Shown here: positions 1 through 7,957 of the stretch, in pieces
Position numbering within the stretch: position 1 is the first letter of the stretch
Layout of the letters: each line of letters starts with the position of its first letter
DNA from: Gemmatimonadota bacterium
GTDB taxonomy: Bacteria; Gemmatimonadota; Gemmatimonadetes; Longimicrobiales; Gaopeijiaceae
Length of the DNA stretch: 33,880 nt
Assembly (NCBI GenBank): GCA_007126575.1
Contig: SLBA01000056.1
Span: 1-33,880, forward strand
Direction of reading: 5' to 3'
Notes under the pieces: model-generated
Seen by the model: only the letters and a program-made list of their open reading frames with translations
Told to the model about the DNA's origin: nothing
Databases searched by the model: none
Program-made: the position numbers and the translations under genes

Positions 1-2
1 AG

Positions 3-287
3 GCTCGCGAGGTCGTGGCGGGGGGAGCCCGGTGGCGGGTCGAGGCGCTGGGGTCCGGCCGGTCGGGGATGGCCGGCGACGCGGGCGCGCCCCTCCTGCT
101 TCTTCGGTTCAGTTGGCTGGGTGTTGTCGACGAGGGTGCGGGTGGGGCCGAGGGGGCCGGCGGGACGGCGGGGTCGGATGCGCCGGAGCCGATCGAGGCG
201 TGGGCGGTCGGGGTGGAACTGGACCAGGTGCCGGACTGGGAGCTCGAGGCACTGCTCGAGCGGGAGCGGGGGCGAGACGCAGGATAG
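3..287 (+). CDS. 3' end of an unidentified gene (partial)
   Basis: An open frame runs in from the left edge and stops at TAG 285-287, so only the last ~94 codons are visible. The codons have GC-rich third positions like the rest of the window. The visible part has a hydrophobic strand-like stretch (LLLLRFSWLG), a Gly/Ala-rich linker, and an acidic C-terminus with a helix-like WELEALLERER segment. I recognise no family. A start inside the window (GTG at 15) is possible but has no clear ribosome-binding site, so I treat it as truncated by the window edge. The sequence after the stop is AT-richer and contains the regulatory region of the next small gene. Confidence 0.5.
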   Translation, partial: AREVVAGGARWRVEALGSGRSGMAGDAGAPLLLLRFSWLGVVDEGAGGAEGAGGTAGSDAPEPIEAWAVGVELDQVPDWELEALLERERGRDAG

Positions 288-311
288 AGACGGGGGGCGC
301 GACCGGGGGGT

Positions 312-348
312 GTGTCGAATTGATACGTTCGGCGTGTCGATTTGACAC
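312..348 (+). promoter_or_regulatory. Two tandem 15-bp palindromes, candidate activator sites
   Basis: Site 1 (312-326) reads GTGTC-N5-GATAC and site 2 (334-348) reads GTGTC-N5-GACAC. Site 2 has perfect 5-bp arms and site 1 has one mismatch. Their centres are 22 bp apart, about two helical turns, which puts them on the same DNA face. They lie near -118 and -96 relative to the start predicted from the sigma-54 promoter at 411-426. That is where NtrC-family enhancer-binding proteins usually bind. The role is inferred from layout alone; the binding protein is unknown. Confidence 0.45.
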
Positions 349-410
349 GGTTTTGCGCCCCCTGGCGAGTGGGGTCTGAAAAAACCACTGTGATTACAGG
401 CCTTTCGGGC

Positions 411-426
411 TGGCACTCTTTCTGCA
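411..426 (+). promoter_or_regulatory. Sigma-54 (RpoN) -24/-12 promoter
   Basis: TGGCACTCTTTCTGCA matches the RpoN consensus TGGCACG-N4-TTGCA except for T in place of G at position 7 and C in place of the first T of TTGCA. The invariant GG (412-413) and GC (424-425) doublets have the required spacing. Transcription would start near 437 and give a leader of about 80 nt before the ORF at 520. Upstream tandem palindromes fit an activator-dependent promoter. No rpoN or activator gene is in the window. Confidence 0.6.
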
Positions 427-519
427 CTCCTTGGGGATCCAGAACGACCCCAGAGTGCCGAAAAGGCCCCCCGGAATGGTCCGGGATGGGCTCGGCTCGG
501 CCGGAAGGACATAGATCCC

Positions 520-723
520 ATGAAGATTTCAGAGAAGTCCCCTGTGACCCTGAAGCAGTCCAGGCTCACTCCCTGCGAGAACGCCCCCGGCATCGTGATC
601 AAGGATGGCGGTGTGGGGGAGCGGACGCTCAAGAATGGAAGCCGGGTCCGCGCCTTTGTCTACGGCGAAGAACTCCCGGGCGCTCCGACGCTCCCCTTCG
701 GCCGTTGGCGCGCCGCCGGCTGA
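520..723 (+). CDS. Small hypothetical protein, 67 aa
   Basis: ATG 520 is preceded by a purine-rich GGAAGGA (503-509) at 10 nt spacing. The frame has mostly G/C third positions, which suggests real coding. The protein is basic in its first half, has a single Cys near residue 19 and no obvious signal peptide or membrane segment. Its C-terminus is rich in Pro, Gly and Arg. I recognise no family, and it lacks the prepilin signature that would make it a pilin. Its context is the main evidence: a near-consensus sigma-54 promoter and paired palindromes upstream, and a terminator-like hairpin about 100 nt downstream, so it seems to be the only gene of its transcript. It could be a small effector or peptide precursor, or the unit could instead make a regulatory RNA. 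Confidence 0.45.
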   Translation: MKISEKSPVTLKQSRLTPCENAPGIVIKDGGVGERTLKNGSRVRAFVYGEELPGAPTLPFGRWRAAG

Positions 724-784
724 CGGGAGCGCGACCGGCTGATTGGGCTTGCGTGCACGGGTGACGGGAGCTCGATCGGCTGAC
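721..784. repeat. 23-bp imperfect direct repeat pair
   Basis: Copies at 721-743 and 762-784 both begin TGACGGGAG and continue with the pattern C-G-A-C/T-CGGCTGA, with only a few differences. The 41-bp period is not a multiple of three and the second copy is outside any gene. This suggests a duplicated 3'-UTR or protein-binding element rather than a coding repeat. Confidence 0.45.
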
Positions 785-820
785 CGACGGCTGCGTTCGC
801 AGAGCTGATTGCGATCCGAG

Positions 821-863
821 GCGCCGGCCTCCTCGAAGTTCGAGGAGCCGGCGCTTTGTTGTT
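821..863 (+). terminator. Rho-independent-type terminator of the small sigma-54 unit
   Basis: A 15-bp GC-rich stem with one bulged base (arms 821-836 and 840-854, loop of 3 nt) is followed by a T-rich tail (TTTGTTGTT). Orientation fits termination of rightward transcription from the small ORF at 520-723 and insulates it from the ECF operon that starts at 1044. Confidence 0.6.
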
Positions 864-873
864 GTGAGCCTGT

Positions 874-907
874 CTCGCGCCGGTGCCCGCTTCGCGCCGG
901 TGCCCGC
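874..907. repeat. 17-bp tandem duplication
   Basis: Positions 874-890 and 891-907 are two directly adjacent copies of TCGCGCCGGTGCCCGC plus one leading base that differs between the copies (C versus T). The duplication is in non-coding DNA between the hairpin terminator and the ECF sigma gene. No function can be read from it. Confidence 0.55.
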
Positions 908-1043
908 CCAGTCGCAGGCGATTCGTCGACGGCATGGCGGCAGCTGTGTCGAGGCGAGCCTTTAACAAACGGCGCGGATCGGGGCTCTTATTCCCCGGAT
1001 GCCCCTGCGTCACTGAATTCTTCCCCCCATCCGGAGAGCCCAC

Positions 1044-1652
1044 GTGTCGAGTGCCCAGGCCGGTGATGAAATCCGGGAGCGGGATCGGGTGCTCGTTGAG
1101 GCCGTGCGCGGGGGCGATCGCGAGGCGTTCTCGGAGCTCGTTTCCCACTACCAGCGGGTGGCCTACTCGGTCGCCTTTTCGGTCACGGGCACCCACGAAG
1201 AGGCGCAGGACGCGGCGCAGGAGGCCTTCGTGGTCGCTCTGGAGCGGCTGGACGAGTGCCGACAGCCGGAGCGGTTCGGCGGCTGGTTTCTCACCATCGT
1301 GCGCACCCGGGCCCTGAATCTGGACCGTCGGGAACGGCTGCGCGACACCGAAGCGCTCCCGCGGGGACTGGCGTCCGAGGTGCCCTCTCCCGAAGATTGG
1401 GCGGAACGCGTCGAGCTTCGCTCCCGGTTGAGCGAGGCCGTTGGCGAACTGTCGAACGCGCAGCGCGAGATCGTGCTGCTTCACGACCTTCACGGATGGA
1501 AGGGACGGGAGGTCGCGGAGCATCTCGGTATCGCGCACGGTACGGTGCGGGCGCAGCTGCACGCGGCGCGTCGAAAGCTGCGAGGGATACTGCGGGAGGG
1601 AACGGTCGAAGCGACCGTTGCCGACCCCGCCGATCAGGAGCGGGTCATCTGA
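1044..1652 (+). CDS. ECF-subfamily RNA polymerase sigma factor
   Basis: The 202-aa protein has the two-domain sigma-70 layout of ECF factors. Region 2, about residues 15-85, contains the core-binding stretch EEAQDAAQEAFVVALERL. Region 4, about 130-185, carries the helix-turn-helix GREVAEHLGIAHGTVRAQLHAARRKL. Regions 1 and 3 are absent, as is typical. The start is GTG 1044 with GGAG 1033-1036 at 7 nt spacing. It is the first gene of a same-strand run with very short gaps: candidate membrane anti-sigma, Spy/CpxP-like protein and a three-gene exporter. It therefore probably directs transcription of that operon in response to an envelope signal. The ECF call is firm; the regulon is inferred from position only. 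Confidence 0.93.
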   Translation: MSSAQAGDEIRERDRVLVEAVRGGDREAFSELVSHYQRVAYSVAFSVTGTHEEAQDAAQEAFVVALERLDECRQPERFGGWFLTIVRTRALNLDRRERLRDTEALPRGLASEVPSPEDWAERVELRSRLSEAVGELSNAQREIVLLHDLHGWKGREVAEHLGIAHGTVRAQLHAARRKLRGILREGTVEATVADPADQERVI

Positions 1653-1665
1653 TGGAGGCTGAGCG

Positions 1666-2136
1666 ATGAGTGACGAGTATCGCGGACCGGACGGGGCGCG
1701 TCGGGAGCGTGATGGGGACGAGCCGCTCGAGGCTGTCGACCTGGGCGCGCTGGACCCCGGCACGTCCGACGACCTGTATTGGCGCCGGTTTCATTCCGAG
1801 GTCATGCTGGCTGCAGAGCCGGCACTGGCGTCCCGCAGGGCCTCTGCCTCTGGCGGGGCCACTGACAGGGCCAACGGTGGGGCCACCACGCTCGGCGCGG
1901 AGCTCCTGGGCCTGGGGCGCTACGTGGTGCCCGGAGTGGCGGTGGCCGCCTCGGTCGCCGTGATGCTCCTGATGAGTCCCTCCCCGGATGCCGGCGGACT
2001 GGAGCGAGCCCTCCTCGGAATCGACGATGTGCTGATGGAGCGGGTGACCGGGCGGGCGGCGGAGCTTTCGGGTCAGTCGGATTCGGGGCTGGACCGCAAC
2101 ACCTTCATGATCGCACTCGAGGAGAGACGGCGATGA
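1666..2136 (+). CDS. One-pass membrane protein, candidate anti-sigma factor
   Basis: 156 aa, with an acidic N-terminal cytoplasmic half, one clear membrane segment at about residues 86-107 (VVPGVAVAASVAVMLLM), and a short outer part. It begins 13 bp after the sigma gene with GGAGG at 7 nt spacing and overlaps the next gene by 4 bp (ATGA at 2133-2136). Position and topology are those of an anti-sigma factor that holds the ECF protein at the membrane. However, I see no zinc-binding HxxxCxxC motif or other anti-sigma signature, so the role is inferred from context. A structural membrane partner of the downstream Spy-like protein is an alternative. Confidence 0.75.
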   Translation: MSDEYRGPDGARRERDGDEPLEAVDLGALDPGTSDDLYWRRFHSEVMLAAEPALASRRASASGGATDRANGGATTLGAELLGLGRYVVPGVAVAASVAVMLLMSPSPDAGGLERALLGIDDVLMERVTGRAAELSGQSDSGLDRNTFMIALEERRR

Positions 2137-2537
2137 GAGAACAGACAAGAGTCCGAATCATGGCGATGGCCGTACTCGTACTGGTCTTCGTGGGAGGGAT
2201 GGTCGTGGGCGTGGCGCTCGACCGTTCCGTCGCCGACGCGGCGCCAGTGGCCGAGATCTCGGATGTGCGCCAGGTGGCGCCCGAGGTCACGACCCCGCTC
2301 CGGGAGGGACGCGGGTGGGCCATCGACCGGATCGATCTCGACGAGGATCAACGCGCCGAAGTCGAAGCGGTGATCATGCGCTGGCTCGACGAGATGAGTC
2401 GGCGGGTGCAGCGCTGCGAGACGTCGTATCAGGAGGTGATCGACGGTGCCCGCGCCGAGGTCCGCGAGAGTTTGACCGAGGAGCAGCGGGCGGAGTTCGA
2501 CGCCGTACTCGCCGAACAGAATGCACGAGACCAGTAG
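2133..2537 (+). CDS. Membrane-anchored Spy/CpxP-like periplasmic protein
   Basis: 134 aa with an N-terminal signal-anchor (residues 10-29, AMAVLVLVFVGGMVVGVAL) followed by a mainly helical periplasmic part. In that part LDEDQRAEVEAVI and LTEEQRAEFDAVL resemble the paired LTxxQ-type helices of the Spy/CpxP/ZraP (heavy-metal resistance) family. These proteins sense or chaperone misfolded envelope proteins or metals. It is coupled to the preceding gene by a 4-bp ATGA overlap. Sitting between the sigma/anti-sigma pair and the exporter genes, it could be the periplasmic sensor input of the operon. Family membership rests on the helical pattern and is moderate. Confidence 0.75.
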   Translation: MREQTRVRIMAMAVLVLVFVGGMVVGVALDRSVADAAPVAEISDVRQVAPEVTTPLREGRGWAIDRIDLDEDQRAEVEAVIMRWLDEMSRRVQRCETSYQEVIDGARAEVRESLTEEQRAEFDAVLAEQNARDQ

Positions 2538-2582
2538 CGGGACCGTCAGGAACCCAGTTCACCCGATCAGCAGGAAACCGAA

Positions 2583-3359
2583 ATGAACGAATCCAAGGGA
2601 AACGTCGTCATTCATGCGAAAGGCCTCTCCAAGCACTACGTACTGGGCGCGGAGACGATCCGGGCGCTGCGCAATGTCGACCTCGAAATCCACGAGGGCG
2701 AGTACGTGGCGATCATGGGGCCGTCCGGGAGCGGCAAGTCGACCTTCATGAACCTGATCGGAGCGCTCGACACCCCGACATCTGGGGAGTACTGGCTGAA
2801 CGGGCAGGACGTGGCGAAGCTGTCGGAATCGAAGCTCGCCCGGATCCGCAACCGCGAGATCGGCTTCGTCTTCCAGACCTTCAACCTGCTGGCTCGGGCG
2901 TCGTCGCTGCACAACGTCGAGCTCCCCCTGGTCTACGCAGGGGTGCCCTCGGCCGAGCGGAAGCGTCGGGCGCGCGAGAAGCTGGAGATGGTCGGACTGG
3001 GTGATCGGATGGGGCACAAGCCCCCGGAACTGTCCGGGGGTCAGCGGCAGCGGGTGGCCGTGGCGCGGGCCCTGGTGAACAACCCGGCGATCCTCCTGGC
3101 CGACGAGCCCACGGGGAACCTGGATTCGAAGACCAGCGCCGAGATCATGGACGTGTTCAACCGACTTAACGAACAGGGTCAGACGATCGTCTTGGTTACA
3201 CACGAACACGATATCGCCGAGTACGCCAAGCGACAGGTTCACCTCCGGGACGGCGTGATCGAGCGGGACTTTCTGAACGAGGTGAGGCGGGTTCCCGGGA
3301 GCGTCCCGACCGCCGACGAGGACAACCCGGTCGCCGCGACGCAGACCGCAGGCGCCTGA
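2583..3359 (+). CDS. ABC transporter ATP-binding protein (MacB/LolD type)
   Basis: 258 aa. Walker [10 protein letters not shown] is at residues 46-54, Q-loop Gln at 98, signature LSGGQRQRV at 150-158, Walker B ILLADEP ending at 175-176, and the H-loop His at 207. The layout and the pattern TVLVTHE are those of the MacB/LolD/FtsE branch, which powers mechanotransmission exporters without moving substrate through the membrane channel. The C-terminus has a ~30-aa polar tail beyond the fold. The start ATG 2583 has AGGA at 7 nt. It is followed directly by the adaptor and permease genes, so it is the ATPase of that complex, carried as a separate polypeptide rather than fused to the permease as in E. 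coli MacB. Confidence 0.95.
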   Translation: MNESKGNVVIHAKGLSKHYVLGAETIRALRNVDLEIHEGEYVAIMGPSGSGKSTFMNLIGALDTPTSGEYWLNGQDVAKLSESKLARIRNREIGFVFQTFNLLARASSLHNVELPLVYAGVPSAERKRRAREKLEMVGLGDRMGHKPPELSGGQRQRVAVARALVNNPAILLADEPTGNLDSKTSAEIMDVFNRLNEQGQTIVLVTHEHDIAEYAKRQVHLRDGVIERDFLNEVRRVPGSVPTADEDNPVAATQTAGA

Positions 3360-3393
3360 CGAAGGACTTCGAACCCAATTGAGGATGACGGAT

Positions 3394-4896
3394 ATGGCAA
3401 GTGACTTCTCGCTCGACCGCACGGTACGCCGGCCACTGCTCGTGGGTGGCATCGCGCTCTCGACGCTCCTCGTGCTCGCCGGATGCGGCGACCGCGAGGC
3501 CGAGGCGTCCCCCCGCGCCACGGCTGTGGCGGAGGTGGTTCGGCAGGACCTTCGACTGGTGGCCGAGGCCACGGGTGAACTGGAGCCGCTTCGGAAGGTC
3601 GAGGTGAAATCGAAGGCGTCGGGCGAGGTGCTCGAGACCTTTGTCGAGGTGGGAGATCGGGTGGAGCCGGGCACGCTGCTCGCCCGGATCGACCCGCGCG
3701 ACGTTCAGAACAGCTACAACCAGGTTCAGGCCGACTACGAGGTCGCGCAGGAGCGGCTCTCCGTTTCCGAGGCGCAGCTGCGTCGCTCCGAGAACCTGCT
3801 CGCGTCAGGGGTGATCACCGACCAGGAGCACGAGAGCCGGAGCCTGGACTTCGCGAATGCCAAGGCCGCCTTCGTGCGTGCCGAGACGAGTCTCGAGCTG
3901 GCACGTCTCCAGCTCCAGGACGTGACGATCCGCTCGCCCATGACCGGGATCGTGCTGGTCAAGGATGTCGAAGAGGGCCAGGTGATCCAGTCGGCGTCGG
4001 GCAACGTTTCGGGCGGAACCACGCTCGTGACGATCGCCAACCTCGACGTGGTCCAGGTCCGGACGCTGATCGATGAGACCGATGTGGGTCGGATCGAGGC
4101 CGGGATGCCGGTGAACGTGCGGGTCGAGGCGTATCCGGATCGCCGGTTCACCGGTCAGGTCGAGAAGATCGAGCCGCAGGCCACCGTGCAGTCGAACGTC
4201 GTGATGTTTCCGGTGATCGTTCGGCTCGAAAACGCCGACGGGGCGCTCAAGCCCGGGATGAGTGCCGAGGTGATCGTGACCGTGGCCGAGCGGCAGAACA
4301 CCCTGACCCTTCCGAACAACGCGATCGTGAGCTTCAACGAAATGCGGACCGCCGCTTCGGTTCTGGGAATCCCGGAGTCGCGGATCGACCTGGAGCAGTC
4401 GGCCTTCCAGCAGCTGACGCGGGAGCTGGCGGAGTCGCGCGGCCAGGAGGTTCCGGAGCAAACGGCGATGCGCGGAGGCGGTGATGCCCCGAACCTTCAG
4501 GCGCTGCGCGATCAGGTGGCGCGCGGTGAGATCTCGCAGGACTCGATCCGGGCGCTCATGCAGGCGGCCGGCGCGGCGCGAGGTGGAGCCGGGGCGGGAG
4601 CCCGCGGCGGCCAGGGCGGCCAGGCCTGGGGAGCGCAGCAGGGCAGTGGACTCGCCGCCCGTGGTGGCGACGGGGACATGGGACGACCCGGAGTGGTCTT
4701 CGTGCGCTCCGCCGATGGTACGGTGAGCCCCAGGGCGATCCTGATCGGGGTGAACGACTGGAACAACTCCGAGGTGCTCATCGGGGTCGACGAAGGGGAA
4801 GAGGTACTGCTCATCGGGGGCGCACAGCTCCAGGCTCAGCAGCAGCAGAATGCCCAGCAGATGCGCGCCCGCATGGGTGGCGGACTGCCCTTCTGA
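3394..4896 (+). CDS. MacA-like periplasmic adaptor lipoprotein with a Gly-rich insertion
   Basis: 500 aa from ATG 3394, chosen because GAGGA at 3381-3385 sits 8 nt upstream; upstream in-frame TTG 3379 and ATG 3385 are less well placed. The signal sequence ends in a lipobox with Cys 31 (VLAGC). Then come the lipoyl half (KVEVKSKASGEVLETFVEVGDRV), a coiled-coil hairpin (about 105-170), the second lipoyl half, and a beta-barrel domain to about 300. This is the membrane-fusion protein of a tripartite efflux or export system. Unusually, roughly 110 residues (about 310-425) of helix plus Gly/Ala/Gln-rich low complexity interrupt the region before the last conserved strands. A Gln-rich tail follows. 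Neighbours supply the ATPase and permease; no TolC-like gene is nearby. Confidence 0.93.
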   Translation: MASDFSLDRTVRRPLLVGGIALSTLLVLAGCGDREAEASPRATAVAEVVRQDLRLVAEATGELEPLRKVEVKSKASGEVLETFVEVGDRVEPGTLLARIDPRDVQNSYNQVQADYEVAQERLSVSEAQLRRSENLLASGVITDQEHESRSLDFANAKAAFVRAETSLELARLQLQDVTIRSPMTGIVLVKDVEEGQVIQSASGNVSGGTTLVTIANLDVVQVRTLIDETDVGRIEAGMPVNVRVEAYPDRRFTGQVEKIEPQATVQSNVVMFPVIVRLENADGALKPGMSAEVIVTVAERQNTLTLPNNAIVSFNEMRTAASVLGIPESRIDLEQSAFQQLTRELAESRGQEVPEQTAMRGGGDAPNLQALRDQVARGEISQDSIRALMQAAGAARGGAGAGARGGQGGQAWGAQQGSGLAARGGDGDMGRPGVVFVRSADGTVSPRAILIGVNDWNNSEVLIGVDEGEEVLLIGGAQLQAQQQQNAQQMRARMGGGLPF

Positions 4897-4922
4897 TGCC
4901 CACGCTCTACCGGGATTGACCC

Positions 4923-6140
<1,218 letters not shown>

Positions 6141-7226
6141 TCAGCGCGTGATCTCGAGCGTCATCGACCGTCTCTCCCGCACGATCTCGAGCGGTACCGG
6201 GGGCGTTCGATAGGCCCGATTCAGGGCCGACCGGGCTTCGGCGACCGTGCCGACCTCCCGGCCGTCGATCCGGATCAGCACGTCGCCCGCCCGCAGTCCG
6301 GAGCGGGCGGCGGGGCTGTCCTCGACGATCTCGACCACGAGAAGCCCCCGCTCGGTGCCGAAGTAGGGGGCGAGCCCCTCGTTGACCGGGGTCAGCTCCG
6401 CGCCCGCCACGACATGCTGCCCGCTCCAGTAGAAGGTGGGGCCGTGGAAGGCGATTGACGGAGCTTCGAAGGTGCCACCGGGAGAAAAGTAGCTCTCGAG
6501 GGACTGTCCCTCGGGGAGCGCGTAGTGCCACCGCCGCGCCGACAGGGTGTCACCGGGCCCGGAAAACCGCAGGACCCCACCCAAGCCCACCGAATCCCAG
6601 TTGGGCGACGCGCCAAACCGCAGGGCTCCGCGCATACGCAGCGTATCCCCGTCCGTCGGGAAGCGCACGCGCATGTCCCCGATCCGCAGGGTGTCGGACC
6701 CGGTGAGCATTCGCACCATGACCGAGTCCATGCGAAGCGCCTGCAGTCCCGCTTCGGGGCGCTGCAGGACCATCGTTGGGCGGGCCTCGGCGGTGATCCT
6801 GAGCTCGATCTCCCGGCCCTCGCGTTCGACCCGTACCCGGACCTCGTCACCCGGCTCGAGCTCGGTCGTCAGCGTCTGGAGTACCTCTTCGGAGACCGGG
6901 GTCCGGTCGATCGCCAACAGGCGGTCTCCATCCTGAACCCCCGCCCTGGCCGCCGGGCTGTCGGGCACCACGCGTGCGATGTACCACCGCTCCGGCGCAG
7001 GGGCGGGGTCGCCATTGATCTGCATGCCCAGCCACCCCGAAGACAGCGCGCGAGTCGCCTGGAGTCCCTGCTGGAGCCCGTCGATGCGTAGGATTTCCAC
7101 GCGGCGGTCCTGCGCCTGGACCTCGGCGATGCCGGGCACGAGAGGCAGGACGAAGAGCGCGAGCAGGACCGCGGCTCCCGGAAAGGGCGCGCGCGGCAGG
7201 CTCGGTCGAGTGCGAGGGGTCGTCAT
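6141..7226 (-). CDS. Exported protein with two PDZ domains
   Basis: 361 aa from ATG 7226, preferred because AAGGAG (7238-7233) lies 6 nt upstream; a longer in-frame start exists at 7241. An N-terminal signal peptide (about 1-39, ending AEVQA-Q) is followed by PDZ domain 1 (about 62-150; SPAARAGVQDGDRLLAIDRTPV). Next is a ~120-residue linker with several 'DTLRIG/DTLRMR'-like short motifs, then PDZ domain 2 (about 280-361; SPAARSGLRAGDVLIRIDGREV). There is no protease domain, unlike DegP or RseP. It is the third gene after an ECF sigma and its anti-sigma, separated by 14 bp. It could deliver an envelope signal to that pair or be the main output of the regulon. The target of the PDZ domains is unknown. 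Confidence 0.88.
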   Translation of the reverse strand: MTTPRTRPSLPRAPFPGAAVLLALFVLPLVPGIAEVQAQDRRVEILRIDGLQQGLQATRALSSGWLGMQINGDPAPAPERWYIARVVPDSPAARAGVQDGDRLLAIDRTPVSEEVLQTLTTELEPGDEVRVRVEREGREIELRITAEARPTMVLQRPEAGLQALRMDSVMVRMLTGSDTLRIGDMRVRFPTDGDTLRMRGALRFGASPNWDSVGLGGVLRFSGPGDTLSARRWHYALPEGQSLESYFSPGGTFEAPSIAFHGPTFYWSGQHVVAGAELTPVNEGLAPYFGTERGLLVVEIVEDSPAARSGLRAGDVLIRIDGREVGTVAEARSALNRAYRTPPVPLEIVRERRSMTLEITR

Positions 7227-7240
7227 CGGAATCTCCTTCA

Positions 7241-7957
7241 TCAATACCAGTCACGGGTGTACGAGGCCTGGATGCCTCGAAGCGTGGCTTCCCGCTCGGC
7301 GTGCATGTTCACGAGCAGCCCGTTCAGGAAGGGGTCGGCCGGGAGCTCCCGGACCGCGGCCTGGCTGGCGGCCATCAGGGTCTCGAGGGCGGCAAAGCGG
7401 GTGAGGGGGTCCTCGGGAGCGACGCCCCGTTCGACCTCGGCGCGCTCCCGGTATTCCAGAAGGGCCTGCAGGTACCATCGCTCGATGAGCTGGACCAGCT
7501 CCCCTGCCTCTTCGAGCGTGAGCTCCCGGTCGGGGTCGGCCATGGCGGTCAGAATCGACGCAGGCGTCTCCCCCGTGGAGCCCCCGGTCGGGCTCGACGC
7601 CGTCACGGTCGTCCCGAGTGACCCCGGACGATCCCGATCGAAGGGCAGCCACGCGCCGAGTCCGACTCCGGTCACGATCAGCAGGATGGCCGCAGCCGCC
7701 TGCAGCCATGGCCTCGCCGCGAATCCGCTCCCGGCGGGATTGCGCAGGAGTCCCTCGGTCCGCAGGCGGGGCTCCAGGCGGTCCCAGTCTCCGGCGGGAG
7801 GGCGAAGCGGGGGCAGGTGCGAAAGCGCCAGCCGCTGGGTTCGCAGCGCATCGAGCTCCTCGCGGCAGATCCGGCACCGGTTCAGGTGACCCCGCTCCTC
7901 GGTCGAGGGCGACTCGTCGACGAGACGGGCCAGGGCGTCGGGGCTCAGGTGATTCAT
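7241..7957 (-). CDS. Zinc-type membrane anti-sigma factor
   Basis: 238 aa. The N-terminal cytoplasmic part carries His24-x3-Cys28-x2-Cys31 (HLNRCRIC), the zinc-binding anti-sigma (ZAS/zf-HC2) signature. A membrane helix follows at about 86-107 (AAAAILLIVTGVGLGAWL). The ~130-residue periplasmic C-terminal part is largely helical (EEAGELVQLIERWYLQALLEY). The ATG overlaps the stop of the ECF sigma gene by 4 bp (7954-7957), so translation is coupled. It should bind and inhibit that sigma factor until an extracytoplasmic or redox signal releases it. The helical outer domain is the likely sensor. Confidence 0.9.
   Translation of the reverse strand: MNHLSPDALARLVDESPSTEERGHLNRCRICREELDALRTQRLALSHLPPLRPPAGDWDRLEPRLRTEGLLRNPAGSGFAARPWLQAAAAILLIVTGVGLGAWLPFDRDRPGSLGTTVTASSPTGGSTGETPASILTAMADPDRELTLEEAGELVQLIERWYLQALLEYRERAEVERGVAPEDPLTRFAALETLMAASQAAVRELPADPFLNGLLVNMHAEREATLRGIQASYTRDWY

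Larger units (their letters stand above)
724..1043. other. 320-bp non-coding stretch with short repeats
   Basis: No convincing gene. It holds the second copy of a 23-bp imperfect direct repeat (721-743 and 762-784, 41 bp apart; the first copy contains the stop codon of the small ORF), a terminator-like hairpin (821-863) and a 17-bp tandem duplication (874-890 and 891-907, one mismatch). A weak promoter-like pair, TTAACA at 962 and an AT-rich TCTTAT at 986, lies ahead of the ECF sigma gene. It is too poor to call. Confidence 0.5.

Noticed and set aside
342-347. TTGACA as a sigma-70 -35 box
   Set aside because: A perfect hexamer, but nothing resembling a -10 lies 16-18 bp downstream, and the hexamer is part of the second palindrome ahead of the sigma-54 promoter.
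520-723. Small ORF as a pilin or lasso-peptide precursor
   Set aside because: No prepilin cleavage motif or hydrophobic N-terminal helix, and no lasso-type leader/core junction or neighbouring maturation genes.
660-1763. 367-codon minus-strand frame opposite the ECF sigma gene
   Set aside because: Low-complexity translation, opposite a clear sigma factor, and it would cross the terminator hairpin and repeats.
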